Below, piece by piece: positions 17,567 through 25,527 of a stretch of 52,971 bases of DNA. The stretch is from UBA11400 sp964550435 (lineage in GTDB: Bacteria; Bacteroidota; Rhodothermia; Balneolales; HLUCCA01): the NCBI GenBank assembly GCA_964550435.1, contig CAZJZI010000012.1:1-52971 (forward strand). The letters are read 5' to 3'. Position 1 is the stretch's first letter. Each line of letters opens with the position of its first letter. Position numbers and translations under genes: made by a program. The notes beneath the pieces are model-generated. The model ran no database searches. It worked only from the letters and a program-made list of their open reading frames with translations, and was not told where the DNA came from.

Positions 17567-18196
17567 ATGAAATTGATTAAACAAGACTGGTTTTTCTTTC
17601 TTGACAGACTACAAATCAGACCAGCCGAGAGATTTTTTGTCGGGACATTATCTCTCCTGCTGATTCTGTTCTGGATCATAAATCCTGTGCTTTCAGGTCC
17701 CGAATTATTTGATGATGAGTATTATAAACCAGTTATCGAGCAGTTTAAGGCACAATCAGCACGTAATTATATCGAAAGGGAGGAGATATTGCAGAGCTAT
17801 TATCCCGGATTTGAAGATGCCATTGCGAAGTACGTTGTACAAGTGATTCCCGATAACACTCCTGCACCAATCAGAAGGCAACTCTTGAATACAATAGGAG
17901 AATTGAAAGAAGCCAATGCGATTAACAGAACTCTACATTCGACGACCCAGTCGAAAGTGGCACGATCTGATACCATTCCAACCATGATCGTGCCCGATTC
18001 GACAAATAAGATTAATCTGAACTCTGCTGGGCTTACCGAACTTATGAAACTACCAAGAGTGGGTGAGGTAACAGCAAGAAGGATAATAGAGTGGCGAGAG
18101 GAAAATGGTGGATTTAAACGAGTTGAAGATATCATGGAGGTGAAGGGAATTGGACCAAAAACGTACGAACAATTCATTCATATGATTGAAATTTGA
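17567..18196 (+). CDS. membrane-anchored ComEA-like helix-hairpin-helix protein
   Basis: 209 residues. One transmembrane segment at about 24-42 follows a short basic N-terminus, then a charged, possibly helical region (about 45-120), then a C-terminal (HhH)2 domain from about 148: INLNSAGLTELMKLPRVGEVTARRI and GGFKRVEDIMEVKGIGPKTYEQF. In ComEA the same domain binds double-stranded DNA during natural uptake, and a DNA-binding envelope role is plausible here, but no other competence gene is near. It precedes porX by 71 bases on the same strand. Confidence 0.88.
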   Translation: MKLIKQDWFFFLDRLQIRPAERFFVGTLSLLLILFWIINPVLSGPELFDDEYYKPVIEQFKAQSARNYIEREEILQSYYPGFEDAIAKYVVQVIPDNTPAPIRRQLLNTIGELKEANAINRTLHSTTQSKVARSDTIPTMIVPDSTNKINLNSAGLTELMKLPRVGEVTARRIIEWREENGGFKRVEDIMEVKGIGPKTYEQFIHMIEI

Positions 18197-18267
18197 CATA
18201 TTGGAACAATTTTTTGGCGATATTCAGGGTTATACTGTGAGTACAATCACTCTGATAAGAAAATAAA

Positions 18268-19815
18268 ATGCAGCATCACGTTCTTTGGGCCGACGACGAA
18301 ATCGATCAGCTTCGTCCACATATAATATTTCTGGAAAACAAGGGATATTCGGTTACACCTGTAACTAACGGTGAAGATGCCGTTGACATGGTTAAAGAGC
18401 GTGATTTTGATCTTGTTTTTTTGGATGAGCAGATGCCGGGAATTGATGGAATTACCACTCTCGGTTTGATTAAAGAACTAAAACCCGCTCTTCCGGTAGT
18501 GATGATTACAAAAAGTGAAGAAGAGCACATCATGGAAGATGCAATAGGTTCAAAAATATCTGATTACCTGATAAAACCGGTGAACCCCAATCAGATTTTG
18601 CTCACCATGAAGCGAATTCTGGACAAAGAGCGCATTCGAAACGAAAAAAACGCTCAACAATACTTGCGTAGCTTCTCGGCTATTTCAAATTCAATTAACT
18701 CAAAGTCCGACTGGCAGGAATGGATCAGAGTCTATAAACAGTTAACGCAATGGGATATTGAACTTGAATCGGGCGATGAAGCACTTCGCCAAGTTTTGTA
18801 TGATCAATTTATGCAGGCAAACAAGGAGTTCGGCAAGTTCATCAGACAAGAGTATCCGTATTGGTTGAAGCAAGGCAATGAAGATAGGCCTGGATTGTCA
18901 CCTGATGTCATCAAAAAGTACGCCGTTCAACACATAAGCCAGAAAAAGCCAGTCTTTTTCATAGTGATAGACTGCATGCGCTACGACCAGTGGATTGTTT
19001 TTGAGAATATGTTGTCAGACTACTACAACATCTCGACGGACTTTTACTTTTCGATTCTTCCAACAGCAACTCCATACTCCAGAAATGCTATTTTTGCAGG
19101 GTTGTATCCATCTGAAATTGAGAAGTATTATCCAGATTTATGGTCTACAGACGATGAAAATGAGTCCTCATTGAATAGATTTGAACAAGAATTGCTTGAA
19201 GCTCAGTTTTCAAGACTTCGGCTTGGAACTAAACCAAGATATGAGAAGGTATTGCATGCGGAAGACAACAAAAGAGTATCTGATCGCATTAAAACGTATC
19301 TGCAGAATCCATTCAATGCATTTGTTTTCAACTTTGTTGACACATTGGTTCACTCACGATCCGATTCGGATGTGCTCAAAGAAATGACTCCTGATGTCCC
19401 GGCATTTCGGGGTTTAACAAAAGCCTGGTTTTCACACTCATCCTTGTTCCAGATATTTAAGACTCTTTCCCATGAAGACTGCACGGTAATAGTAACAACA
19501 GACCATGGATCAGTAAGAGCGCTTCGTGATACGAAGGTCATTGGGGATAGGGATACAAGCACTGGATTACGCTACAAGTATGGTAAACTACTGAAAGTAA
19601 ACTCTGATGACGCAATTTATGTGAAGAATCCATCGGACTATCGGCTGCCAAGAAGCATCAATGCAATGAATTACATTTTGGCCACAGAAGACTATTTCTT
19701 TGTGTATCCAACGAACTACAATAAGTTTCAGAACAAATACAAAGACACGTTTCAGCATGGTGGAGCGTCTATGGAAGAAATGATTTTACCTGTAGCTACC
19801 TTGAGGCCCAAATAA
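18268..19815 (+). CDS. porX: PorX-type response regulator with PglZ phosphodiesterase domain
   Basis: 515 residues. The receiver domain (1-120) has acidic D9/D10, phospho-acceptor D53 in FLDEQMPG, T81 and K103 all in place. A helical linker joins to a PglZ/alkaline-phosphatase-fold domain from about 225, with metal-site motifs FIVIDCMRYD (D235), ATPYSRNA (T268), VTTDHGS and FQHGGAS. In Porphyromonas and Flavobacterium, PorX with the kinase PorY controls T9SS genes, and its PglZ domain has been reported to cleave oligonucleotides. The order porX then tsaE recurs in Bacteroidota. A PorY-type kinase is in this window at 45951 and two T9SS cargo genes at 9798-13948. Confidence 0.93.
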   Translation: MQHHVLWADDEIDQLRPHIIFLENKGYSVTPVTNGEDAVDMVKERDFDLVFLDEQMPGIDGITTLGLIKELKPALPVVMITKSEEEHIMEDAIGSKISDYLIKPVNPNQILLTMKRILDKERIRNEKNAQQYLRSFSAISNSINSKSDWQEWIRVYKQLTQWDIELESGDEALRQVLYDQFMQANKEFGKFIRQEYPYWLKQGNEDRPGLSPDVIKKYAVQHISQKKPVFFIVIDCMRYDQWIVFENMLSDYYNISTDFYFSILPTATPYSRNAIFAGLYPSEIEKYYPDLWSTDDENESSLNRFEQELLEAQFSRLRLGTKPRYEKVLHAEDNKRVSDRIKTYLQNPFNAFVFNFVDTLVHSRSDSDVLKEMTPDVPAFRGLTKAWFSHSSLFQIFKTLSHEDCTVIVTTDHGSVRALRDTKVIGDRDTSTGLRYKYGKLLKVNSDDAIYVKNPSDYRLPRSINAMNYILATEDYFFVYPTNYNKFQNKYKDTFQHGGASMEEMILPVATLRPK

Positions 19816-19849
19816 AGCAACTAATTTAATAATTGGGTAATTTGGTCCG

Positions 19850-20290
19850 ATGAAATTACTAACCGAGAACGTTTTTACTACCACTTCTCCCGATGAGACG
19901 CTACTTATTGGTGAACAGCTCGCTCAGAGTCTTGAGCCCGGCGATGTTCTTTGCCTGAATGGAGATCTAGGGGCGGGCAAAACGCATTTGGTCAAAGGCA
20001 TATCTCGTGGCCTGGGAATCTCTGAACATTTGGTGAACTCTCCTACTTTCACACTGATTCACGAGTATCGTGGTCGACTTCCAGTTTATCATTTTGATCT
20101 TTATAGAGTGAAAGATGCATCTGAACTTAAAGATATTGGAGCCGAAGATTATCTTTTTGGTAACGGAGTCTGCATTGTGGAATGGCCCAAAATTTTAGAA
20201 AACGATTTACCGGCCAACGCTGTTCATGTGACGATAGATAAGATTGACAGATCGACCCGGAGGATAATACTAAAGACTCCGGGAGTTTGA
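19850..20290 (+). CDS. tsaE: tRNA threonylcarbamoyladenosine biosynthesis ATPase
   Basis: ATPase that works with TsaB and TsaD in making t6A37 in ANN-decoding tRNAs. 146 residues, the usual length, with Walker A GDLGAGKT near residues 38-45, the switch-like SPTFTLIHEY, and the YHFDLYRV segment with VEWP further on. It follows porX by 34 bases and is followed after 4 bases by a small protein of unknown function. Confidence 0.96.
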   Translation: MKLLTENVFTTTSPDETLLIGEQLAQSLEPGDVLCLNGDLGAGKTHLVKGISRGLGISEHLVNSPTFTLIHEYRGRLPVYHFDLYRVKDASELKDIGAEDYLFGNGVCIVEWPKILENDLPANAVHVTIDKIDRSTRRIILKTPGV

Positions 20291-20294
20291 TAGT

Positions 20295-20576
20295 ATGATG
20301 ATAAACAAGAAATTACCTTACAACTTTGATCGATTACCGGTCATTATGCCCTATCACTTCAGGGCATCAAACGAGCTTAATCCCGGGGATTTGGTCTACT
20401 ACGGTCCATGTCCGGAGTTTTATGGAATTGGTGAAATTATGCAGGTAGTGGACCATTTGTGTGTCGTTGATTTTAGAGGTACCGGAGAACTCGGTCTCCA
20501 TAAAGATGCGGTAGAGAAAAAGTATCTGATTCCAATCCACAAACTCAATTTATCACACTTGCTAAAAGAGAGATAA
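20295..20576 (+). CDS. small beta-rich protein of unknown function
   Basis: 93 residues, two consecutive ATG codons at the start, four bases after tsaE. It has no signal or membrane segment. The core LNPGDLVYYGPCPEFYGIGEIM, then LCVVDFRGTGELGLHKDAV, has the rhythm of a small SH3-like/KOW or DUF3553-type barrel (GD-V-Y then G-G-I then V-DFRG), which suggests nucleic-acid or protein binding, but this is inference from pattern only. Tight spacing with tsaE and a normal codon pattern support it being a real gene. It ends one base from the convergent transporter gene. Confidence 0.7.
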   Translation: MMINKKLPYNFDRLPVIMPYHFRASNELNPGDLVYYGPCPEFYGIGEIMQVVDHLCVVDFRGTGELGLHKDAVEKKYLIPIHKLNLSHLLKER

Positions 20577-20577
20577 G

Positions 20578-21954
20578 CTAGGTGTGTGTGCGTGATTCCC
20601 GATTCACGACAAAAAGGATAACCGCAGTAACCAATCCGGGATAAAACGGTTCTATTCCTAAATAAGGTCCAGTCGATTCCGAGGTTATTATTGGAATTAA
20701 AAACCAGGTCAAGCTCACAAAAGATGGTAGCAAAAGTTGAGGTACTATTCGGGAGCTTTTAACAGCAACATGATGGGAATAAACTCCAAAAACAGGAATG
20801 AGTAGACCCGGAATCAAAATTGAACCCACCGTGTACCAAATCTCAATTACACTTGGCATCAACCATACCATGATGATTCCCAAAACTGATGATACGAATA
20901 TACCGTAACGGGTCAGACTTACCACAGAGGTTTTGGGATACCGGTGCTTTAGAAGATCCCTACCAAGAGTTTGTCCCGACAAAAACAGATAGCTGTCTAA
21001 AGTGGACATTATGGTAGCGAGTAGAGTCAGAAAAAATAATCCACGCAACCCAGATGGGAGTAATTCCTGGGCCATTACCGGATAAACTAAAGCAGCTAGT
21101 TCAAGTTCTGGCAGGTTCGCGACCCCGTATAAAGCACTAAAAAGGGTCAAAAAATCGAAAACGAACCACAAGCAAACGGAAAGTATGATTCCATTGCGAG
21201 CAACCTGCGGAGATTTGGCAGCAGCCGTACGTTGATGAAATGATGGATCAACAAAGGTCCACATTGCAATAAAAAACCACACAATGAGCCAACTAATTGG
21301 TTGCCCACCAGTAGGGTCCCTTTTCAAATCTGGCAACGAAATCCACATAGACACTGGGTCGCCCCAGCTGATCCAGGCAAATCCAAAAAGTAGAATAAAC
21401 CCTGTGTACATCAGGATTACCTGTAGTATATCCGTTCTAACGACTGCTGTAAATCCACCGTAACTCACGTATAAGGCAGAAAACAGTGCTACGCCCACAG
21501 TGAGCATCATGGTTGACTCTGTTCCCAGAATAATTTGAGCTAACAATGCCACCATCAAAATATAGGGTGCAGGGTTAGTTAAAATAAAAATCAAGACAGA
21601 GGAGACATCACCAGAATGGTTTCCGTATCGATTTGAAATCGCTTCAGGAATGGACATGGCATCATTATTGCGAATCTTTCTCGCCAGAAAAACAGCAAAA
21701 AGTAGTGCGAATATATAGTACGGAAGTCCCATGGCGAACCATTGTGAGACTCCATATAACCAGGTGAATTCTCCGACCCCAAGAATTCCTCCATACCAGG
21801 TCGAAACAAGTGTGGCGATAAATGCAGGGAGTGTGAGTGTTCTTCCCGATAACAAAAACTGCTCTTCAGAGCCCGAGCTTCGGTTTTTACGGACACTTAG
21901 TATTACAAGTAAAATGAGATAAGCCGATATTATGAGCAGGTCAATCCAGGACAT
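20578..21954 (-). CDS. sodium:solute symporter (SSS family)
   Basis: 458 residues with about 12-13 hydrophobic helices. SSS features include the N-terminal SGRTLTLPAFIATLVSTWYGG region, the YVSYGGFTAVVRTDILQ segment that carries the family signature, and LATIMSTLDSYLF near the conserved sodium-site helix. The substrate is not readable from sequence. It lies 5 bases downstream of thiamine diphosphokinase in the same operon, so import of thiamine or a precursor is a reasonable hypothesis. No TPP riboswitch is seen upstream. Confidence 0.9.
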   Translation of the reverse strand: MSWIDLLIISAYLILLVILSVRKNRSSGSEEQFLLSGRTLTLPAFIATLVSTWYGGILGVGEFTWLYGVSQWFAMGLPYYIFALLFAVFLARKIRNNDAMSIPEAISNRYGNHSGDVSSVLIFILTNPAPYILMVALLAQIILGTESTMMLTVGVALFSALYVSYGGFTAVVRTDILQVILMYTGFILLFGFAWISWGDPVSMWISLPDLKRDPTGGQPISWLIVWFFIAMWTFVDPSFHQRTAAAKSPQVARNGIILSVCLWFVFDFLTLFSALYGVANLPELELAALVYPVMAQELLPSGLRGLFFLTLLATIMSTLDSYLFLSGQTLGRDLLKHRYPKTSVVSLTRYGIFVSSVLGIIMVWLMPSVIEIWYTVGSILIPGLLIPVFGVYSHHVAVKSSRIVPQLLLPSFVSLTWFLIPIITSESTGPYLGIEPFYPGLVTAVILFVVNRESRTHT

Positions 21955-21959
21955 GATTT

Positions 21960-22598
21960 TTACTCATTCAGTGAATCAAAAACCATTAGTAATAGCGATC
22001 CGGACCCATGTTTGATAGAGACTTGATTTGAGACAGCCTCATTCGATGATCCATCTCGGACTCCGTTTTCAAGGGATTCGTATTTCAGAGGATATTTAAG
22101 TCCGCTAGTCGTGATTCCCTCGACTAATCCTGAAACCGGGAACAAAGAGATTACAGTACCAGGACTTACATCAAACTTGAAATCTCTTGGCAGAATTCGC
22201 ATCCAACACAACTCATCCCTGAAAATTAGCTCTTCAAAATGGGCAAAAAATTGAAGCATAACAGAGATGTTTTTGAGAGTCTGGTCCAAACGAACGCCAG
22301 TAGCTCCCAAAATAGTAACTTGTCTACTACCCAACGAGTTTGCATGTTTGAGTGCTTTTTCCAGATCATTGGTCTCCTGGTCGGTATCAACAATGAGGTT
22401 TAACTCGCCATGCTCAGGTTGTGCTTTAAAGCTGTCCATATCACCGATTATCACATCCGGTCTTAGTCCGGCTTGCAGACAAACCGTAGCGCCTCCGTCA
22501 GCGGCAATAAGTACATCAGATTGTGAGGCGTATTGATGTAACAATGACTCTGAGGGTTTAGAACCGTTTGCGACTATCAGAACACGCGGATTGTCCAT
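21960..22598 (-). CDS. thiN: thiamine diphosphokinase
   Basis: Transfers pyrophosphate from ATP to thiamine to give the active cofactor. 212 residues with the family motifs AADGGA (residues 32-37), PDVIIGDMDS (47-56), the DTDQETNDLEKAL metal-binding segment and ILGATGVRLDQTL, then a C-terminal beta domain with SPGTVISLFPV. First gene of a two-gene operon with the SSS transporter. The 106 bases between it and the divergent NrnA-like gene hold both promoters and no recognisable THI box. Confidence 0.93.
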   Translation of the reverse strand: MDNPRVLIVANGSKPSESLLHQYASQSDVLIAADGGATVCLQAGLRPDVIIGDMDSFKAQPEHGELNLIVDTDQETNDLEKALKHANSLGSRQVTILGATGVRLDQTLKNISVMLQFFAHFEELIFRDELCWMRILPRDFKFDVSPGTVISLFPVSGLVEGITTSGLKYPLKYESLENGVRDGSSNEAVSNQVSIKHGSGSLLLMVFDSLNE

Positions 22599-22680
22599 TT
22601 TTAAAAAACACGTTGGAAATTGGTTTTATTTAGCCCAAAGATCGACCTGTATTCATTCATAAACAAGTGAATTTGGATCC

Positions 22681-22689
22681 GTATATTTG
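22681..22689 (+). promoter_or_regulatory. candidate -7 promoter box for the NrnA-like gene
   Basis: GTATATTTG, the same sequence seen before argS, ending only 15 bases before the ATG at 22705. If used, the mRNA leader would be only about 8-10 bases, leaving no room for a Shine-Dalgarno sequence. Confidence 0.45.
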
Positions 22690-22704
22690 AACAAAAAGCA
22701 TAGC

Positions 22705-23676
22705 ATGATAGAAAAACTCGTTCAGGAATTACAGTCACTCAAAGGGAAGACGATCGGAGTGATTTCACACGTTCGGCCGGACGCAGACTGTATCGGATCT
22801 CAGGTGGCATTGAGCAGATGGTTGACGAAAGCCGGAATCAATGCTATTGCTTTCAATGATGACGATTTAAGTCCGAACCTGAAATGGATTGCAAACCATC
22901 ATCCAGTAAGAAAGCCTACTCAAAAAGCATTAAGAGGGTGTGATGCATTTATTTTTGTAGATGGGAATCACCCGGGACGATTTGGAAGATCCGGAGAAAT
23001 TGCGTCTTCATCTGGCAAAAGCCTTTATTTATTGGATCATCATCCCCAACCTGCTGATATTTTTAAAATCCAGATATCAGAGGTGAAGGCTTCTTCAACG
23101 GCTGAGTTGGTTTATGAACTATTCGCCGCTCATCGTGACTATTTAGATTTGGAGTCGGCCGAGGCCATTTATGCTGGAATTATGACAGATACCGGATCTT
23201 TTAGATTTGACAGCGTTACTGCAAGTACTCATGCTGCAGTTGCTGATCTGATAGAGACAACCGGACTTGAAACGGAACCTATTCACCGTAGAATTTATGA
23301 TGGCAAACAACTGAATCAGATTCAGTTACTTGCTGCAGTTCTTGGCACCATTGAGTTGCACGAAGAAGGTAAAATTGCAAGCCTTAGCGTGACAAAGAAA
23401 ATGTTAGCACAGCACAGTTCGTCCTATCATGATCTGGAAGGAATGGTTAACTATGGACTTGGAATTGAAGGAGTGTTGGCCTCGGTCCTGTTTTGTGAGA
23501 TGTCGGACAAAGTGAAACTAAGCCTCCGATCAGCATCATATATCGATGTCAATGTTTGGGCGCGCTCATTCAACGGAGGTGGACATGTAAAAGCTGCCGG
23601 CGCATGGTACGATGGCGCAATCGATACTGCATTAGTTGATGTAATCGCCGAAGGCGCCAAACAGTTGAAAAAGTAA
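22705..23676 (+). CDS. nrnA: DHH/DHHA1 phosphoesterase, NrnA-like (oligoribonuclease / pAp phosphatase)
   Basis: Degrades very short RNA oligonucleotides and often also 3'-phosphoadenosine 5'-phosphate. 323 residues from ATG 22705. DHH motifs: SHVRPDAD (H22, D26, D28), VDGNHPGRFG, the signature LLDHHPQ, and GIMTDTGSFRF. The C-terminal DHHA1 domain ends with FNGGGHVKAAGA. I reject a TTG start at 22687 because that codon is inside the -7 box. Given the PorX PglZ domain reported to act on oligonucleotides, this is a second candidate for short-oligonucleotide turnover in the window. Confidence 0.92.
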   Translation: MIEKLVQELQSLKGKTIGVISHVRPDADCIGSQVALSRWLTKAGINAIAFNDDDLSPNLKWIANHHPVRKPTQKALRGCDAFIFVDGNHPGRFGRSGEIASSSGKSLYLLDHHPQPADIFKIQISEVKASSTAELVYELFAAHRDYLDLESAEAIYAGIMTDTGSFRFDSVTASTHAAVADLIETTGLETEPIHRRIYDGKQLNQIQLLAAVLGTIELHEEGKIASLSVTKKMLAQHSSSYHDLEGMVNYGLGIEGVLASVLFCEMSDKVKLSLRSASYIDVNVWARSFNGGGHVKAAGAWYDGAIDTALVDVIAEGAKQLKK

Positions 23677-23698
23677 TCCGTTTATCATGATCGGATTA
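23674..23698 (+). terminator. possible weak terminator hairpin after nrnA
   Basis: TAATCCG, an 11-base loop, then CGGATTA. The stem begins at the nrnA stop codon. No T tract follows, so rho-independent termination is doubtful. Confidence 0.3.
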
Positions 23699-23768
23699 TC
23701 TGAGCACACATAACGAATTGCCATCTGAATCGTTACAAGACTACAAAATTTAAATTTATCAGTCGGGT

Positions 23769-24950
23769 ATGAAACGATTAATTGCCTTACTTATCGCAAT
23801 CACTTTTGTGACATCCTGCGCAGAAAACGCGGCACAAGATGAACAGACAAAAGTAGATCCGCGGGAAAATGGACTTTTTCAGTCACCCTCAGCGAGAGTG
23901 TACCAGGAAAATCTACAGAATGAAATCAATTCCAGCAGACAGAGTGCTATAACACGGGCTGTTGAAATGGCAAGTCCAGCTGTTGTGAGTATCAATGTGA
24001 CTGGTGTACGACGAAGTGACATCATGCAAGACCCCTTTTTCAATTTCTTCTGGAATCAGGATGTTATGCAAGAATACACAAGTCTTGGGTCGGGATTCAT
24101 TATTAGCGAAGACGGCCATGTCATTACTAACGAGCATGTTGTTGGTCGCAATGCTGTTCGAATTCAGGTTGCTTTGAGTACCGGTGAAACATATGACGCT
24201 ACCCTGATCGGTCGTGATGAATATGCCGATTTAGCGTTGCTGAAAATTGATTCTGAAGTAGAGTTCCCGCATGTTGAGTTCGGTAATTCGGATGACTTAA
24301 TGGTTGGTGAATGGGCTATTGCTATGGGGAATCCATTCGGTCTGTTTGAAGATGGACAGCCTTCTGTTACGGTTGGAGTTATAAGTGCCTTAAAGCGTGA
24401 TTTCAGACCTAATCCACAAGATCCTCGTGTCTATTTGAACATGATTCAGACCGATGCCGCAATAAACAGGGGTAATTCTGGGGGACCACTTCTAAACAGT
24501 TATGGAGAAGTGATCGGAATTAACACGTTTATTTATACCGGTGGTACCAGCTATGGATTTGTTGGATTGGGATTTGCGATTCCAAGTAATACTGTAGTGC
24601 GAATACTTAACATGCTTGTTGAGAGTGGGGAGGTGCGTCTGGACTACGACTCTGGATTTGAATGGACACCGAATACACGTGGATTAACAATGAGATACAA
24701 TATCCCAACCATTCAGGGTCTTTTTGTAGTCAGTGTAAATCGTGATGGTCCGGCTTATGAGGCTGGAATTTTGCCTGGCGATTTGATTTTGCGTCTGGGT
24801 GAGGAACCCATCTACAGCGAAAATCATGCCTGGGCACTGTTCAGAGAATATGCTGAAGGCGATACTATGCGAGTGGAACTACTTCGAGAAGGAAGAAGGT
24901 ACGAAACCGAAATGCTTTTACGTAAGAAAGTCTCCAATTCTGTTAAATAA
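23769..24950 (+). CDS. HtrA/Deg-family serine protease, predicted lipoprotein, single PDZ
   Basis: 393 residues. The N-terminus is a lipoprotein signal with C17 after FVTS, unlike the soluble periplasmic DegP. The trypsin-fold protease has a full triad: H123 (TNEHVVG), D154 (YADLALLKI) and S237 (NRGNSGGP). One PDZ domain follows at about 305-390 (VSVNRDGPAYEAGILPGDLILRLG). A single PDZ plus membrane anchoring recalls DegS-type regulated proteases rather than DegP. The expected role is envelope protein quality control or signalling. It stands alone with 92 and 104 base gaps on each side. Confidence 0.93.
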   Translation: MKRLIALLIAITFVTSCAENAAQDEQTKVDPRENGLFQSPSARVYQENLQNEINSSRQSAITRAVEMASPAVVSINVTGVRRSDIMQDPFFNFFWNQDVMQEYTSLGSGFIISEDGHVITNEHVVGRNAVRIQVALSTGETYDATLIGRDEYADLALLKIDSEVEFPHVEFGNSDDLMVGEWAIAMGNPFGLFEDGQPSVTVGVISALKRDFRPNPQDPRVYLNMIQTDAAINRGNSGGPLLNSYGEVIGINTFIYTGGTSYGFVGLGFAIPSNTVVRILNMLVESGEVRLDYDSGFEWTPNTRGLTMRYNIPTIQGLFVVSVNRDGPAYEAGILPGDLILRLGEEPIYSENHAWALFREYAEGDTMRVELLREGRRYETEMLLRKKVSNSVK

Positions 24951-25054
24951 TGTATCTGGCAGGATTATTTTTTAATGGAATTGCATATCTATGTAACTGC
25001 GTGTATTTTCGTACCTAATAATTTGTCACCGTAGACTTTTGCTAAAAAACCGTA

Positions 25055-25522
25055 ATGAATATAGATTCTCGAAATAAAATCATTGGAGCGGCACTGTGGA
25101 TTGTGATTATCGGTCTCGCTTATGTACTCTTTGACACCATCTACACTCCGTATCAGCAGGTCGTTGAACAAAGAGAAGAAACCGAAATGGTTCGTACCAG
25201 AATGGAATCCATTCGTGATGCGTTAATTCAATATCAACGCGATAACGAAACCTTCCCAGCTGATCTCGACATGCTCGTAAACTACCTCAAAACAGATTCT
25301 ACGATGGTAGCGAGAGGGGACTCGTTGTTTGGGCGTCCTGCTGGATTCGGATACGACCCTGATAGATTTACGTACACTATACGTGAGTCGGGTAGCCGTT
25401 TCGGATACGCTCTGAACGACACCCTTCGTCCACAGATCTATCTGCTTACAGATCCTGATAGCGAAGATCGCATCGGAAGTCTGGAGCGAACAACATTGCT
25501 GAACGCTGCAAGCTGGGATTAA
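25055..25522 (+). CDS. single-pass membrane protein resembling a pseudopilin
   Basis: 155 residues. One hydrophobic helix at about 9-28 directly at the N-terminus, then a helical segment (MVRTRMESIRDALIQYQRDNETFPADLDMLVNYL, about 46-79 in two stretches) that closely follows the GspG/type IV pilin pattern of a helix ending in N-x-x-x-P-x-x-L-x-x-L. The rest is Asp/Arg-rich beta sequence. It lacks a prepilin peptidase glycine-phenylalanine site, so it may be a pilin-like envelope protein rather than a processed pilin. It is followed after 5 bases by a DUF3822-like gene and then rsmD, all apparently in one operon. Confidence 0.75.
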   Translation: MNIDSRNKIIGAALWIVIIGLAYVLFDTIYTPYQQVVEQREETEMVRTRMESIRDALIQYQRDNETFPADLDMLVNYLKTDSTMVARGDSLFGRPAGFGYDPDRFTYTIRESGSRFGYALNDTLRPQIYLLTDPDSEDRIGSLERTTLLNAASWD

Positions 25523-25527
25523 TTCCC

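Noticed and set aside
17800..18177. 125-codon minus-strand open frame inside the helix-hairpin-helix gene
   Set aside because: Antisense to a recognisable ComEA-like domain; no independent support.
22599..22704. TPP riboswitch before thiN
   Set aside because: No CTGAGA or other THI-box core on the minus strand in the short leader.
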